This document shows positions 8,385 to 17,221 of a stretch of DNA of 64,000 nucleotides, piece by piece. A program made the position numbers and the translations under genes. The stretch is from assembly GCA_965216695.1 (NCBI GenBank), contig OZ244212.1, positions 2,108,001-2,172,000 of the forward strand, in the 5' to 3' direction. Position 1 is the first letter of the stretch. Each line of letters starts with the position of its first letter. Below the pieces are notes generated by a model that had not been told where the DNA came from, ran no database searches, and saw only the letters and a list, made by a program, of their open reading frames with translations. The DNA comes from G965216695 sp965216695 (GTDB taxonomy: Bacteria; Pseudomonadota; Gammaproteobacteria; Pseudomonadales; Azotimanducaceae).

Positions 8385-9721
8385 CCGGTCTCACGTACCT
8401 CCGCCACCGAACGATCGACTTTGTACCCACGGGCAAACTGCGCTGGTGGCTGCTCGCGCTGATCGTACTCGGCTGGGCTGTGGAACAGTACGAGGGCCTG
8501 AAAACCGGCCCGGTCCTGGTTTACATCCTGGACGAGTTCGACAAAACGCTCGTGGATTGGGGCCACGTCGCCGCGCTGGCGGGGCTGGTGTACGCCACCG
8601 GCGCGCAGTTGCTGAGCCGCGCCGCCGACCGCTTCGGCCGCCGACCGCTGTTGATCTGGCCCGTGGCCTGCTATGCGTTGATCTCCGTGCTGGGCGCAAT
8701 GGCGCCCAGTTTTATTGCGCTGGCCGCCCTTGCGATGGCCGGAAGCTTCATGATGGCGGGCATGAACCCGGCGGTGCACGCGGCGTCGCGCGACCTCACG
8801 CCGCGCATGGGCCGGGCAATGGTGTACTCATGGGTTTCCCTCGCCTTCACCATCGGCGCGTTGATGTCCACCGCAATCGCCGCCCAAACGCTGCCGCACT
8901 TCCCCGGATGGCGGCCGCAATATTGGATTGGTGCATTCCTTGGCGGCACTACGGCGCTGATACTGTTCGTGTTCTATCGCGACCTGAGTGTGCGCGTGCG
9001 CGGCATGGTGCTGCGCAGCTCCGCTGAAACGAACCCCAACGCTTCAGCAGCGGAAACCCCGTCCGATGAGCGCGCCTACGACGACGGCAGAAGTATCTAC
9101 AGGAGTCCGCGGCTGTGGCTGCTGTCAGCAACAATCGTGTTCTGGTCGCTAACCTACGTGACGGTATCCGTTTACGTCCCGACCTACCTGACGCAGCAAT
9201 ATCAACTGCCGCCCGCCCGAGCTGCGGCAGTCACGTCATATTTCTGGTTGGTTTTCACGGCCAGCGTATTTGTTTCCGGTTGGTTGTCGGATCGACTTCG
9301 AGTACGCAAAACAGTTACTGCGTTCGGCGGCATTACCACTGGCGCATGTTTCTTCGTGGGCGCGTCGCTGCCGGTGAACACCGCCGAATCCACGCTGATC
9401 GCACTCTGGTCCTGCACCGGCTTCTTCGCCGGCTTCATCTACCCAGCCTGGTGCGCGATCTACTCCGAAACAGCTGAAAGCATCAGTCCATTCGGTGTGG
9501 GGCGCGCGTTCGGTATCACGGCGACACTCTCGCCGATCGCAGGTCTAACATTGAACCTGGGGCTGCCGAGGGTAGTTGAGGCCTGGGGCTGGTCCGCCTG
9601 GATGATGTTTGCCGGGTGGTGCTGCGTAGGCACCGCAATGCTCGTGGGATTCGGGAAAGGGCCCTGGTGGGTTGCCCGGACCCCGACTGAAAACCTGCCG
9701 TCAACATCCACCACTCCGTAA
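8381..9721 (+). CDS. MFS transporter
   Basis: This encodes 446 residues with a GTG start overlapping the previous stop by 4 bases. Twelve transmembrane helices are evident, with a cytoplasmic loop (about 215-240, rich in Ser, Glu and Asp) between the two six-helix halves. The loop 2-3 signature is DRFGRRPLL, and a related DRLRVRK follows in the second half. It resembles the metabolite:H+ symporter (aromatic acid or sugar acid) branch. Coupling to the SnoaL-like gene suggests uptake of its substrate. The substrate itself is unknown. Confidence 0.88.
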   Translation: MTGLTYLRHRTIDFVPTGKLRWWLLALIVLGWAVEQYEGLKTGPVLVYILDEFDKTLVDWGHVAALAGLVYATGAQLLSRAADRFGRRPLLIWPVACYALISVLGAMAPSFIALAALAMAGSFMMAGMNPAVHAASRDLTPRMGRAMVYSWVSLAFTIGALMSTAIAAQTLPHFPGWRPQYWIGAFLGGTTALILFVFYRDLSVRVRGMVLRSSAETNPNASAAETPSDERAYDDGRSIYRSPRLWLLSATIVFWSLTYVTVSVYVPTYLTQQYQLPPARAAAVTSYFWLVFTASVFVSGWLSDRLRVRKTVTAFGGITTGACFFVGASLPVNTAESTLIALWSCTGFFAGFIYPAWCAIYSETAESISPFGVGRAFGITATLSPIAGLTLNLGLPRVVEAWGWSAWMMFAGWCCVGTAMLVGFGKGPWWVARTPTENLPSTSTTP

Positions 9722-9738
9722 TACGGCACAATGCGGCC

Positions 9739-10989
9739 ATGAACTCGAGCCTCGATCCACCCCGACGCACGTTCGCACCACCTCATCCGCAAGGTCTGCG
9801 GTGGTACCTGACAAGCACAGCGCTGTTTCTGGTACCGAGCGGCATACAGATGGTGCTGTATCCGTGGCTCGTCGCAATCTACCTGCAGGAAAGTCCGGAG
9901 CGGGTTGGCCTGGCACAGATGGCGGGGCAGTTGCCGATGCTGCTGTTGATCCTCTGGGGCGGGGTACTCGGTGACCGGCTCGACCAGCGTCGGCTTCTGA
10001 TCGGGTTGCAGGCCGCGATGATCCTGCCGCCCCTCGTGATGGCGGGGCTCGCATTCTCGGAACGCCTGACCTACCCGCTGCTGTTTGCCTGGGCGCTGAT
10101 CGGCGGAGTGTTCGCTGCGTTCGCACAACCCGCAAGGGACGCGCTGTTGAATCGAGTCGCGGGCGATCGGGTACAGCATGTGGTAACGCTCGCCATCGGT
10201 GTGCAGTTCGGCGTGCAAATCGTCGGGTTCGGCATCGGGTCACTCGCCGCCACTACGGGCGTAACCGTCCTGCTGCTGATTCAGTCCGCTTTCATGGTCG
10301 CGGCCGCGTTCGCGACCCGGCGAATTCCATTGGCGCCCGTTGGCGGTGGCGGAGCGACGCCGCGTTTACCGCCGGTGGCCGCGCTACGCGAAGGGATCCG
10401 CGCCGCCTGGGAATCGCCCGCGATCCGTCCGGCCGTAGTGCAGGTTTTCTCCGTTGGCGTGTTCTTCGCCGGAACGTACATGGTGCTACTGCCGCTGATG
10501 GTTCGCGATCTGTACCAGGGCAGTTCGGTTGGTATTGCGCTCGCATTCGCCGCCAATATGCTCGGCACCTGCACCACAATCTTCTTTCTGATACGCCGCG
10601 GCGGGGTCGACCGGCCCGGACGGGCGCTGCTGTGCGGCAGCCTCGTCAGCCTGTCCGTACTGAGTCTGCTGCACTTCGAGCTACCGATGTGGGCCTTTTA
10701 CCTCGTCGTGTACGCGTGGGGGCTATGCGGCGGCATCGGCATGACCATGTCGCGCTCCATCGTTCAGGAAGCCGCCGCACCCGAACAACGAGCGCGGGTG
10801 ATGTCCGTATACTCGCTCGGCATGATGGGTGGTATGCCGATCGGAAGCCTTCTGATCGGGTGGGGCGTGGGCGCGTTCGGAGCGCGCGGCGCCGTGTGGA
10901 TACCTGTTGCTGGAATGCTCGCCATAACGCTTTGGCTGATCGCATTTTCGAAGCTGTGGAACGTGCGCGCCGTGATGCCACGCCACTGA
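9739..10989 (+). CDS. MFS transporter, MFS_3/exporter type
   Basis: This encodes 416 residues with about 12 helices. The loop motif LGDRLDQRRLL after helix 2 and the arrangement LARPARDALLNR-like (FAQPARDALLNRVAGD) are typical of the MFS_3 group that contains enterobactin exporter-like and multidrug proteins. It starts 17 bases after the previous transporter, so the two may be cotranscribed. Export of a small molecule is more likely than import for this branch, but this is inference. Confidence 0.85.
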   Translation: MNSSLDPPRRTFAPPHPQGLRWYLTSTALFLVPSGIQMVLYPWLVAIYLQESPERVGLAQMAGQLPMLLLILWGGVLGDRLDQRRLLIGLQAAMILPPLVMAGLAFSERLTYPLLFAWALIGGVFAAFAQPARDALLNRVAGDRVQHVVTLAIGVQFGVQIVGFGIGSLAATTGVTVLLLIQSAFMVAAAFATRRIPLAPVGGGGATPRLPPVAALREGIRAAWESPAIRPAVVQVFSVGVFFAGTYMVLLPLMVRDLYQGSSVGIALAFAANMLGTCTTIFFLIRRGGVDRPGRALLCGSLVSLSVLSLLHFELPMWAFYLVVYAWGLCGGIGMTMSRSIVQEAAAPEQRARVMSVYSLGMMGGMPIGSLLIGWGVGAFGARGAVWIPVAGMLAITLWLIAFSKLWNVRAVMPRH

Positions 10990-11103
10990 AAAACTCAGAT
11001 ATCTGCGCGACGAACGCGCACACCGATGGACAGGACGCGCCGATGTGCGCGCCTGCCTGCATAACGCATCTTGAGTGGCATCCCAACCAACTCGAGGTGC
11101 ATC

Positions 11104-11922
11104 ATGAAGTTCTTCGGATCCCTGCTCTGTGGTATCACTATGCTGGTGCTTGGCGTACCGGCGTACGCCGCCAACGTAGAAGTGTGCAACGACTGCGATT
11201 CCATCAGTCAGCACGCGTTGCAACTGGCACGCACAAAATACGGCGTTGGAACGCAGTTTCACGTCATGGACTTTGAAAACGAGCTTGTGCAGACCTATCA
11301 GGTTACCACCCTCTCCGGAGGCTGGGGCGCGCCGATCAAGGTCGCATACACCGTTACCACGCCCAGCGGCGTACGCACGAGTTTCAACAAAGTCGTGGCG
11401 AAGAAACGTGACTTCCGGAACGCGACCTCCGACATTGACATTCCCCGCGACCTGGCTGATTCCGCGTACGACCTGGCAGGTTCCTCCTCCACCCAACGGC
11501 GCGTTGGTGATCACATCTGGAACGACATGTCGGTGGCGCAAAAGGCCTCGAGCTACATCGGCGCCATTCTCTCGATCGCCGGTAAACTGGTGGACGTCAA
11601 CATCACGATTACAGTTAACTTTGTAGACGGTTCCACGGCTACCTTCGAGATCGACGCGATCGATTCATCGGGCAACATCCGATTCGCCTACATGGGCGGG
11701 GGATCGATCGACGCCGAGCGCAACGCGGTACCGGACACCCGCTCCGCGTTCGCCGGAGAGTTCCGAATGAACGCCAACCGGACGCTGAACGAATTCGTAG
11801 CTGCAGCATCCCGGTTCGGCGTGGACGTGGTGCGGTCGGGCCAGTGCGACCCCAGCAAGCGGGCGATCATCTGCGTCAAGGAAAACGGTAGCGAAATCTG
11901 CTACATCGTAAAACTCTGCTGA
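11104..11922 (+). CDS. Secreted protein of unknown function
   Basis: This encodes 272 residues. A clear signal peptide (MKFFGSLLCGITMLVLGVPA then AYAA) predicts export. The mature part begins with CNDCDS (a CxxC) and ends with a Cys-rich tail (CDPSKRAIICVKEN...CYIVKLC), so disulfide bonds are likely. A central hydrophobic patch (YIGAILSIAGKLVDVNITITVNF) precedes a beta-rich segment. I do not recognise the family. It is monocistronic and ends before a terminator hairpin at 11984. Confidence 0.75.
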   Translation: MKFFGSLLCGITMLVLGVPAYAANVEVCNDCDSISQHALQLARTKYGVGTQFHVMDFENELVQTYQVTTLSGGWGAPIKVAYTVTTPSGVRTSFNKVVAKKRDFRNATSDIDIPRDLADSAYDLAGSSSTQRRVGDHIWNDMSVAQKASSYIGAILSIAGKLVDVNITITVNFVDGSTATFEIDAIDSSGNIRFAYMGGGSIDAERNAVPDTRSAFAGEFRMNANRTLNEFVAAASRFGVDVVRSGQCDPSKRAIICVKENGSEICYIVKLC

Positions 11923-11983
11923 CTCGCTTCCGGCAATACGCAGCCGCCGCCGCATTTACCAAACTCCTTTTCTAAATCAGTTC

Positions 11984-12009
11984 GGCCCGCTTTGGCGGGC
12001 CTTCCATCT
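11984..12009 (+). terminator. Terminator-like hairpin
   Basis: GGCCCGC (11984-11990) pairs with GCGGGCC (11995-12001) around TTTG. The following T run is short. It sits 62 bases after the secreted-protein gene and just before a degraded gene. Confidence 0.6.
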
Positions 12010-12187
12010 ATGAAGCCACACCCAAATATTGGCAATAAGAATGCCGCCAAAGAAAACCCAGCGACATCCGTCCTGACGGTTCGGTGTATGCGCAGAACCA
12101 AGGCACGCTGGGTAAAGGCGGGTGCAACGCGAAGGGCCCAAATTGAGCGACTGGGTCACGGATCGGCTGAACGAGGCGGCGAATTGA
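12010..12187 (+). pseudogene. Frameshifted small accessory (plasmid-type) protein
   Basis: From ATG 12010 the frame reads MKPHPNIGNKNAAKENPATS, then VLTVRCMRRTKARWVKAG. The natural continuation, EGPKLSDWVTDRLNEAAN with a TGA at 12185, lies in the +1 frame. One extra G in the GCGGGTG run near 12117-12122 explains the break. The GNKNAAK...PAT...ARWVKA...KLSDWV pattern recalls small helix-turn-helix or ribbon-helix-helix-like proteins of plasmids and mobile regions. Without the shift it would be about 59 residues. It may be a true pseudogene or a base-call error. About 270 bases of unassigned sequence follow. Confidence 0.55.
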
Positions 12188-12459
12188 TAACATATGCTGC
12201 CGGTTCGGCTTCTAGCAGCTGGGGGACTAAAAATTGGCGAACCACGAAATGTCCTGATAAGGTAATTGAGGTGCCAGAGGATCAACTAGGACGAGCATGG
12301 ACGTTCCCGTAGTGGTCGTGACACTAAAAACGACAATAAAGATCAAGGCCTAGGAAATTTCATAAGTGAATGTGATCCAGACCTCGCCCGGCTCGGGACA
12401 CGGGTCGCACGCGCCCTCTTTAGATTCCCTTACCCTGGTCGGCACGTGAGGATAAACCT

Positions 12460-13083
12460 TTGAGTTCGATAAGCCTCTCTTCGTGGTTGGGCCGCTGGTT
12501 TTCTAGCGATTTTGATCGCTACAAGAGGGACCTATTGTTCAAGAGTTGCAACTGGTCCCACGGAGTTGTGCTGACCTCGTGCCGGCAACATGAACAGCAA
12601 GTGGCGTTGCGCATCCTTGCTGTCGCCAAATCCAACCTAAAGATCTTCACTCGCAAATTTGGTATAGGTACAGAAGATTCGATCTACATAGATCAAGAGT
12701 TCTTGAACGCGGCTGTCAAAAAGTTAACGCAAAAACCTTTTCGGCTGATGGTGCTAGTGACTGACGCCAATGCCGAAACCGCGAAAACTCACCCCCTTGT
12801 CCAGCGGTTGGAAGAAGCCGGATTTGTGATCAGTGACCGCGACGCAAGCAAGTCGGTCCTTGAAATCCGTGTAACCCAACCAGAAAACGACTACTTTGTC
12901 GTATCGGATAGCAAGAACATCCGTCTGAGACTCGACCCAGACCTTGGCCCAGATGACGTGAATAAACCACGTCTCATGGGTCAGGCGGCATTCGGCCTTG
13001 ATGAGGTCGGCAAGCAATACGACTCAAAATTCAGCGAACTTTGGGGAAAAGCCACACCCATTCTGCGCCTTCAGCAGCCGTAA
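12460..13083 (+). CDS. Protein of unknown function, accessory patch
   Basis: This encodes 207 residues with no signal peptide or membrane helix. The middle contains alternating strands and helices (LRILAVAKSNLKIFTRKFG, FRLMVLVTDANAETA, HPLVQRLEEAGFVI), and the end reads NDYFVVSDSKNIRLRL...AAFGLDEVGKQYDSKFSELWG. The last block resembles the end of phospholipase-D-fold sensor domains, in which a bound strand is followed by F..LW, but no HKD motif is present. GC content and codon use are lower than in the flanking genes. It is followed 16 bases later by a membrane-protein gene, likely as one unit. Confidence 0.6.
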   Translation: MSSISLSSWLGRWFSSDFDRYKRDLLFKSCNWSHGVVLTSCRQHEQQVALRILAVAKSNLKIFTRKFGIGTEDSIYIDQEFLNAAVKKLTQKPFRLMVLVTDANAETAKTHPLVQRLEEAGFVISDRDASKSVLEIRVTQPENDYFVVSDSKNIRLRLDPDLGPDDVNKPRLMGQAAFGLDEVGKQYDSKFSELWGKATPILRLQQP

Positions 13084-13099
13084 TCAGCTTCGCGCCCCC

Positions 13100-13753
13100 G
13101 TGGGAGAGTTCGGTAGCTATCAATCGCTGTTCGAAGTGATCTTCGCCGCGTCCCTGGGAATACTCGTTTCCGCTCAGCAGTGGCTCAATGGATTTTTCCA
13201 GTCCCGCGTAGACGCGCTCGTCGCAGACGGTGCTGATGTCGAGCGTCAATCCCGCCTGATGACGCTGGTGCCCAAGATGCTAGACAACAACAACGCCAGC
13301 CTTCTTCACCACGGCATGTACATGACTTTTTGGCTGATAGCCAAGGATCTTGCAAACCCTAAAGCCAGGAAAGCTCAAGAGAAGAAAGATTGGGCCAGTT
13401 CCAAGGAAGCGTCAGCGAAGAACTACGAGAGACTAACTTCGCTTAACCATGGAGAAATTGCGGGAGCATTGAGGACGACCAAAATTGCCGCGGCAAACTT
13501 CGTGCGGAGGAGAATGCGCACGCATTGCATCCTCAGCATGGGTTTAAGTACGCTGTCGGTGCTACTAGCAGGAATCCATTCTGGAGAGCCGGCAGGTGCC
13601 TGGTGGATACTCGCACCAAGTGTGTGCGTCGTTCTGTATCCGGGTGTTATCGCGTTCTTTTGGATTCTGAAATCCAGCAACTTCGACGCTCACGGGATGT
13701 CCGAACTAAACCGGGCAATCGAAGTGAGGGAAGCCCGCCGCCGGCCCGATTGA
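13100..13753 (+). CDS. Membrane protein of unknown function, accessory patch
   Basis: This encodes 217 residues from a GTG at 13100; the open frame extends upstream across the previous gene, but this start fits the spacing. A hydrophobic N-terminal segment (SLFEVIFAASLGILVSAQQW) is followed by a charged helical middle (about 35-140) and two adjacent transmembrane helices near the C-terminus (about 147-200: HCILSMGLSTLSVLLAGI and WWILAPSVCVVLYPGVIAFF). No known domain is recognised. It pairs with the preceding unknown gene. A soluble sensor plus membrane effector is one possible reading, but no direct evidence exists. Confidence 0.55.
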   Translation: MGEFGSYQSLFEVIFAASLGILVSAQQWLNGFFQSRVDALVADGADVERQSRLMTLVPKMLDNNNASLLHHGMYMTFWLIAKDLANPKARKAQEKKDWASSKEASAKNYERLTSLNHGEIAGALRTTKIAAANFVRRRMRTHCILSMGLSTLSVLLAGIHSGEPAGAWWILAPSVCVVLYPGVIAFFWILKSSNFDAHGMSELNRAIEVREARRRPD

Positions 13754-13760
13754 GGGTCGG

Positions 13761-13782
13761 GGTAGTGTCTCGAGACACTACC
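13761..13782. promoter_or_regulatory. Perfect 22-base palindrome
   Basis: Two 11-base halves (GGTAGTGTCTC and its reverse complement) meet at a central TCGA. It lies 7 bases after the stop of the membrane-protein gene and 79 bases before the mechanosensitive-channel start. No T tract follows, so it could be a protein-binding operator as well as a terminator stem. Confidence 0.6.
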
Positions 13783-13861
13783 GCAGCCTCCGCTGTAATG
13801 TCGCTGTCGATCAGATTTGGTACGGTACGAGCCATCCCGCATCGAGAGCGTTGTTGCACCC

Positions 13862-15163
13862 ATGGAATCGCTGATCCCACAATCCGTTGCGTCCTGGTTG
13901 GAAACCAACCCGCTGCTCGCAACGGCTGTCGGAACCATGGCGCTCGCCACCGTGGCGTTTGTCGCCAACATGATTGCGAAGTACCAGCTGATCGGTATCG
14001 CGAAGCTGATTGCCGACCGCTCGGAGTCGCCGCTCGACGACTTCATTATCGATCGCAAAGTCATCCACCGGGCCGTTCAACTCCTGCCCGGGTTCCTGAT
14101 CTACCTCGGTGCTCCGCTCATTCCCGGATTGCCCGAGGAAACCGTGTCCTTCATTCGCAGTGCCGCGCTGGCGTATATGGCCGTAATAACCATGCTCGCA
14201 ATCAGCGCGGCGCTCACGGTCGTGAACGACGTATGGGACGCACGTCCCGAAGGCCAGCATCGATCGATAAAAGGCTACGTGCAGCTCGCGAAAATCCTGG
14301 TGTTCTGCGTAGGCGCCATTCTGGTGGTGTCGGCGATCCTCGGAAAGTCCCCGTTCCTGTTGCTATCCGGGCTGGGTGCGTTGACGGCCGTGTTGCTGCT
14401 CGTGTTCAGGGACACGATTTTATCGCTGGTTGCGAGCGTGCAGCTTTCCAGCCAGGACATGGTTCGCGTTGGGGACTGGATCGAGATGCCACAGTTCAAT
14501 GCCGACGGCGACGTGATCGACGTAGCGCTGCACACCGTTACGGTGCAGAACTTCGACAAGACGATCACGACGATTCCAACGCACCGGTTGATCAGCGACT
14601 CGTACCGAAACTGGCGTGGCATGCAGAAGTCAGGCGGGCGCAGGATCAAGCGCGCGCTACGTATCGACATGTCGTCTGTGCGGTTCTTGAACGACGACGA
14701 GATCGAGCGCTTCATACAGTTTGCGTTGCTGTCCGACTACATCCGCGACAAACTTAAGGAACTGAACGACTACAACGCGTCCCTCGATGTGCCTGTCCAT
14801 GCCGACGTGAACCTGCGCCGTCTAACCAACCTGGGCACGCTCCGCGCGTACATCTACAGCTACCTGAAACACCATAGCGCCATTCACGACGGAATGACGT
14901 TGCTGGTCCGTCAGTTACCGCCGGACGCCACCGGCATGCCCATCGAGATCTACTGCTTCACGAATACCACGGCCTGGGCAGAGTACGAAGGCATCATGGC
15001 CGATATCTTCGATCACCTGCTCGCAATACTGCCTGAATTTGGATTACGGGCGTACCAACAGCCAAGCGGCGCCGACCTCAATACCGTCGCGCTGTCGATC
15101 AAGCCGGAACACGAAGGGACGAAACAACACGACCAACAGTCGAACGCCGAACCGGCGGAGTAA
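13862..15163 (+). CDS. MscS-family mechanosensitive channel (YbdG-like)
   Basis: This encodes 433 residues from ATG 13862. Several N-terminal transmembrane helices end in the pore helix region (SPFLLLSGLGALTAVLLLVF), followed by RDTILSLVASVQLSSQDMVRVGDWIEMP, the signature start of the MscS beta domain. The later NFDKTITTIPTHRLISDSYRNW block and a C-terminal domain with about 60 extra residues fit the YbdG (miniconductance, osmotic adaptation) branch. It acts in the inner membrane, releasing solutes on hypoosmotic shock. The gene stands alone between a palindrome and a convergent gene. Confidence 0.9.
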   Translation: MESLIPQSVASWLETNPLLATAVGTMALATVAFVANMIAKYQLIGIAKLIADRSESPLDDFIIDRKVIHRAVQLLPGFLIYLGAPLIPGLPEETVSFIRSAALAYMAVITMLAISAALTVVNDVWDARPEGQHRSIKGYVQLAKILVFCVGAILVVSAILGKSPFLLLSGLGALTAVLLLVFRDTILSLVASVQLSSQDMVRVGDWIEMPQFNADGDVIDVALHTVTVQNFDKTITTIPTHRLISDSYRNWRGMQKSGGRRIKRALRIDMSSVRFLNDDEIERFIQFALLSDYIRDKLKELNDYNASLDVPVHADVNLRRLTNLGTLRAYIYSYLKHHSAIHDGMTLLVRQLPPDATGMPIEIYCFTNTTAWAEYEGIMADIFDHLLAILPEFGLRAYQQPSGADLNTVALSIKPEHEGTKQHDQQSNAEPAE

Positions 15164-15195
15164 CCCGCAGACGAAGGTTCAGCAGCGCGCGTCGA

Positions 15196-16587
15196 TCAGT
15201 CCGGAAGGTCACCGTCGCGGATCGCATCGATCAGAACGTCGCGAACCAGCACACCCGTGTCCCGCAGTTCGATCGACGGTCCGAACCTTTGCACCATGTG
15301 GTCGCCGATGTAGCTGTTGGTTGCCACCCGGTAGGTTTTCTCCGCGCGCACACGCTGCGTGATCGTGTCACTGCTGCGCTGGAGCATCGCGTGAATCTGC
15401 GTGCCGGTCAGAAGCATCGTCACTACGGTATTGCCGAAGGGTTCTACGGTCCAGACATCACGCGCGGTCACGTCGCCGCGCCGGATCGCATCACGCACCC
15501 CGCCGCGATTGTAGTAGCCGATATCGGCGCCGGTACGGCGGCGCAGTACCTGCTCCATCCAGTTCTTCAGCTCATCGGGGTAAATCGTCCGCCGCGCCGC
15601 GGCAATGCGAAAATCGACCTTCGCCGACACCTGCTGTTCCCAACGCGCAACGAGACGGGCCACACCCGCATCCGCGTCCGGCAGTTCGGCCGCACGGAGC
15701 AAACCGCCGTCCACGAGTTCCACCGCGTCGCCGGAGATGCGCAGTTCCAGATAGCCGACCGCCTTGCCGTATTCGTGCGCCTGAACGACCCACGTCTCAC
15801 CCACCTGGACCGGCGTATCGAGCGCCGTGTGCGAGTGGCCGCCAACGATGACGTCTATTCCAGGCACCGATCGGGCCAGTTCGAGTTCTTCCGGATGCCC
15901 GGTATGCGAGAGCACCACAACCAGGTCTGCCTGACGGCGAAGCTCGGGCACCAGCCGTCGCAGCACTGTTTCCGGCTCGTCGAAGCGCAGCCCTTCATTC
16001 CCGGTCGGGACGATCATTGCCGGCGTTCTCGCGGTCAGAACGCCGATGACCGCCACGCGAACATCGCCTCGTTCAACAATGGCCCACGGCGCATCGGCCA
16101 GCAACGTTCCGTCGGGACCATGCGCGGTCGCGCCGAGCAGCGGAAAGGTTGCCGCGCGTCGCAACTCCGCGACATGCCGCCACCCATGATCGAACTCGTG
16201 ATTTCCAAGCAACCCGAAGTCGTAGCCCATCGCGGACATAACTTCGAAAACCGGTACCCCTTTGAACAACGTGGACACCGGCGTTCCGGAAATAGCGTCG
16301 CCCGCATCCAGCACCAATACGTCATGGCGCGATGCTCGGGTCTGTTTGATGTGCGCGGCGATACGCGCTGCGCCCGCACCATGTTCGGAGGCGCTGATGT
16401 GACCGTGAAAGTCGTTGGTATGCAGGATCAGGAGGCTGCGGTCTCCGGCATTCGCGGCCGCATCGCCTGGACGGGCATCCGGAATCGCGGAAGAGACCTC
16501 CGCTTGCCGCGGCGCGCACGCAACGAAGCTGCTTACCAGCAACAGCGCGATTGTGCACCCGCACCACGCGCGAAAAAACCGCATCAT
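15196..16587 (-). CDS. 5'-nucleotidase / 2',3'-cyclic phosphodiesterase family lipoprotein
   Basis: This encodes 463 residues. A lipobox (SSFVAC, Cys24) predicts a lipoprotein exported by Sec. The metallophosphatase motifs HTNDFHGH (56-63), DAGD, GNHEFDHG and GGHSHT follow in order, then the 5'-nucleotidase C-terminal domain from about residue 330 (NRGGVRDAIRRGDVT, EPFGNTVVTMLLTGTQI). This UshA/YfkN-type enzyme hydrolyses extracellular nucleotides or cyclic phosphates using two metal ions in the periplasm. It begins 7 bases from the base of a strong hairpin that ends the upstream RRM gene on the same strand. Confidence 0.92.
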   Translation of the reverse strand: MMRFFRAWCGCTIALLLVSSFVACAPRQAEVSSAIPDARPGDAAANAGDRSLLILHTNDFHGHISASEHGAGAARIAAHIKQTRASRHDVLVLDAGDAISGTPVSTLFKGVPVFEVMSAMGYDFGLLGNHEFDHGWRHVAELRRAATFPLLGATAHGPDGTLLADAPWAIVERGDVRVAVIGVLTARTPAMIVPTGNEGLRFDEPETVLRRLVPELRRQADLVVVLSHTGHPEELELARSVPGIDVIVGGHSHTALDTPVQVGETWVVQAHEYGKAVGYLELRISGDAVELVDGGLLRAAELPDADAGVARLVARWEQQVSAKVDFRIAAARRTIYPDELKNWMEQVLRRRTGADIGYYNRGGVRDAIRRGDVTARDVWTVEPFGNTVVTMLLTGTQIHAMLQRSSDTITQRVRAEKTYRVATNSYIGDHMVQRFGPSIELRDTGVLVRDVLIDAIRDGDLPD

Positions 16588-16593
16588 ACCGGC

Positions 16594-16625
16594 CCTTCCC
16601 GCGCAGCCGGGACTGCGCGGGAAGG
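16594..16625 (-). terminator. Strong hairpin between the RRM and nucleotidase genes
   Basis: A perfect 13-bp stem (CCTTCCCGCGCAG with its complement) encloses a 6-base loop. It lies just after the RRM stop and just before the nucleotidase start on the minus strand. The T tract is absent, so it may attenuate or protect the RRM mRNA 3' end. Confidence 0.65.
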
Positions 16626-16642
16626 TGTACTGCAGAACCGGT

Positions 16643-16906
16643 TTACCAGCGGCCGCTACGGCGCGGCTTCTGCTCGTTGGCTTCGTTTACACGCAGCGGT
16701 CGCCCGCCCACGTCCTGGCCGTTGAGTTCGCCGATGGCCTTCTGGCCATCTTCCTGCGACATCTCAACAAAACCGAAACCGCGCGAACGACCGGTTTCCC
16801 GATCGGTAATTACCCGAGCGGAAGTAACACTTCCCACCTGTTCGAACAGCTCCTGCAGATCAGCGTCCGTGGTGGACCAGGGCAGATTGCCCACATAGAT
16901 TTTCAT
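16643..16906 (-). CDS. RRM-domain RNA-binding protein
   Basis: This encodes 87 residues and is a single RNA-recognition motif. RNP2 is IYVGNL (3-8) and RNP1 is RGFGFVEM (42-49), followed by a basic tail (EQKPRRSGRW). It starts at MKIYVGNLPW. Upstream in-frame codons do not match the family. Such small RRM proteins are found in cyanobacteria and many proteobacteria, and are often cold-induced RNA chaperones. A leader of more than 200 bases precedes it, shared with the divergent sulfurtransferase gene. Confidence 0.92.
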   Translation of the reverse strand: MKIYVGNLPWSTTDADLQELFEQVGSVTSARVITDRETGRSRGFGFVEMSQEDGQKAIGELNGQDVGGRPLRVNEANEQKPRRSGRW

Positions 16907-17221
16907 TTCGTCAACTCCCGGCTCCCACAGAGGAGCCCTGTCGCGCAGATTCCCGGGACCAATCAATATGCACGAGTTCAAACGTCCGCTGGCGCCCGCC
17001 GGCGGAACCGAAATTAGAAGCGATTGCCGAAACTTTGAACGAAATACTCAGGAAGATCGGGGCGGGGTCTCTAATCTGACGCGTTTATCGCATAACCGAG
17101 GGGCGAACGCAATACACCAGGTTAAGACAGTAACCATCCGCCAATGCCCCCACCCGCCGCCGACTTTTGCCGGCGGCGGCAATGGCTTACGCTGCAACGC
17201 AGCTTATCAAGGGGATCTCGC
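16907..17221. other. Divergent intergenic region with leader hairpins
   Basis: These 315 bases separate the RRM gene (minus) from the sulfurtransferase gene (plus). A 9-bp GC hairpin (CCGCCGCCG at 17154-17162 with CGGCGGCGG at 17171-17179) and a smaller GCTGC/GCAGC hairpin lie in the leader of the plus-strand gene, followed by AAGGGG as ribosome-binding site. No coding sequence of conviction is seen. Confidence 0.5.

Noticed and set aside
15289..16725. Long plus-strand open frame (478 codons) opposite the nucleotidase gene
   Set aside because: It is the GC-rich antisense shadow of a clear 5'-nucleotidase. It is rich in Arg and His and lacks any domain.
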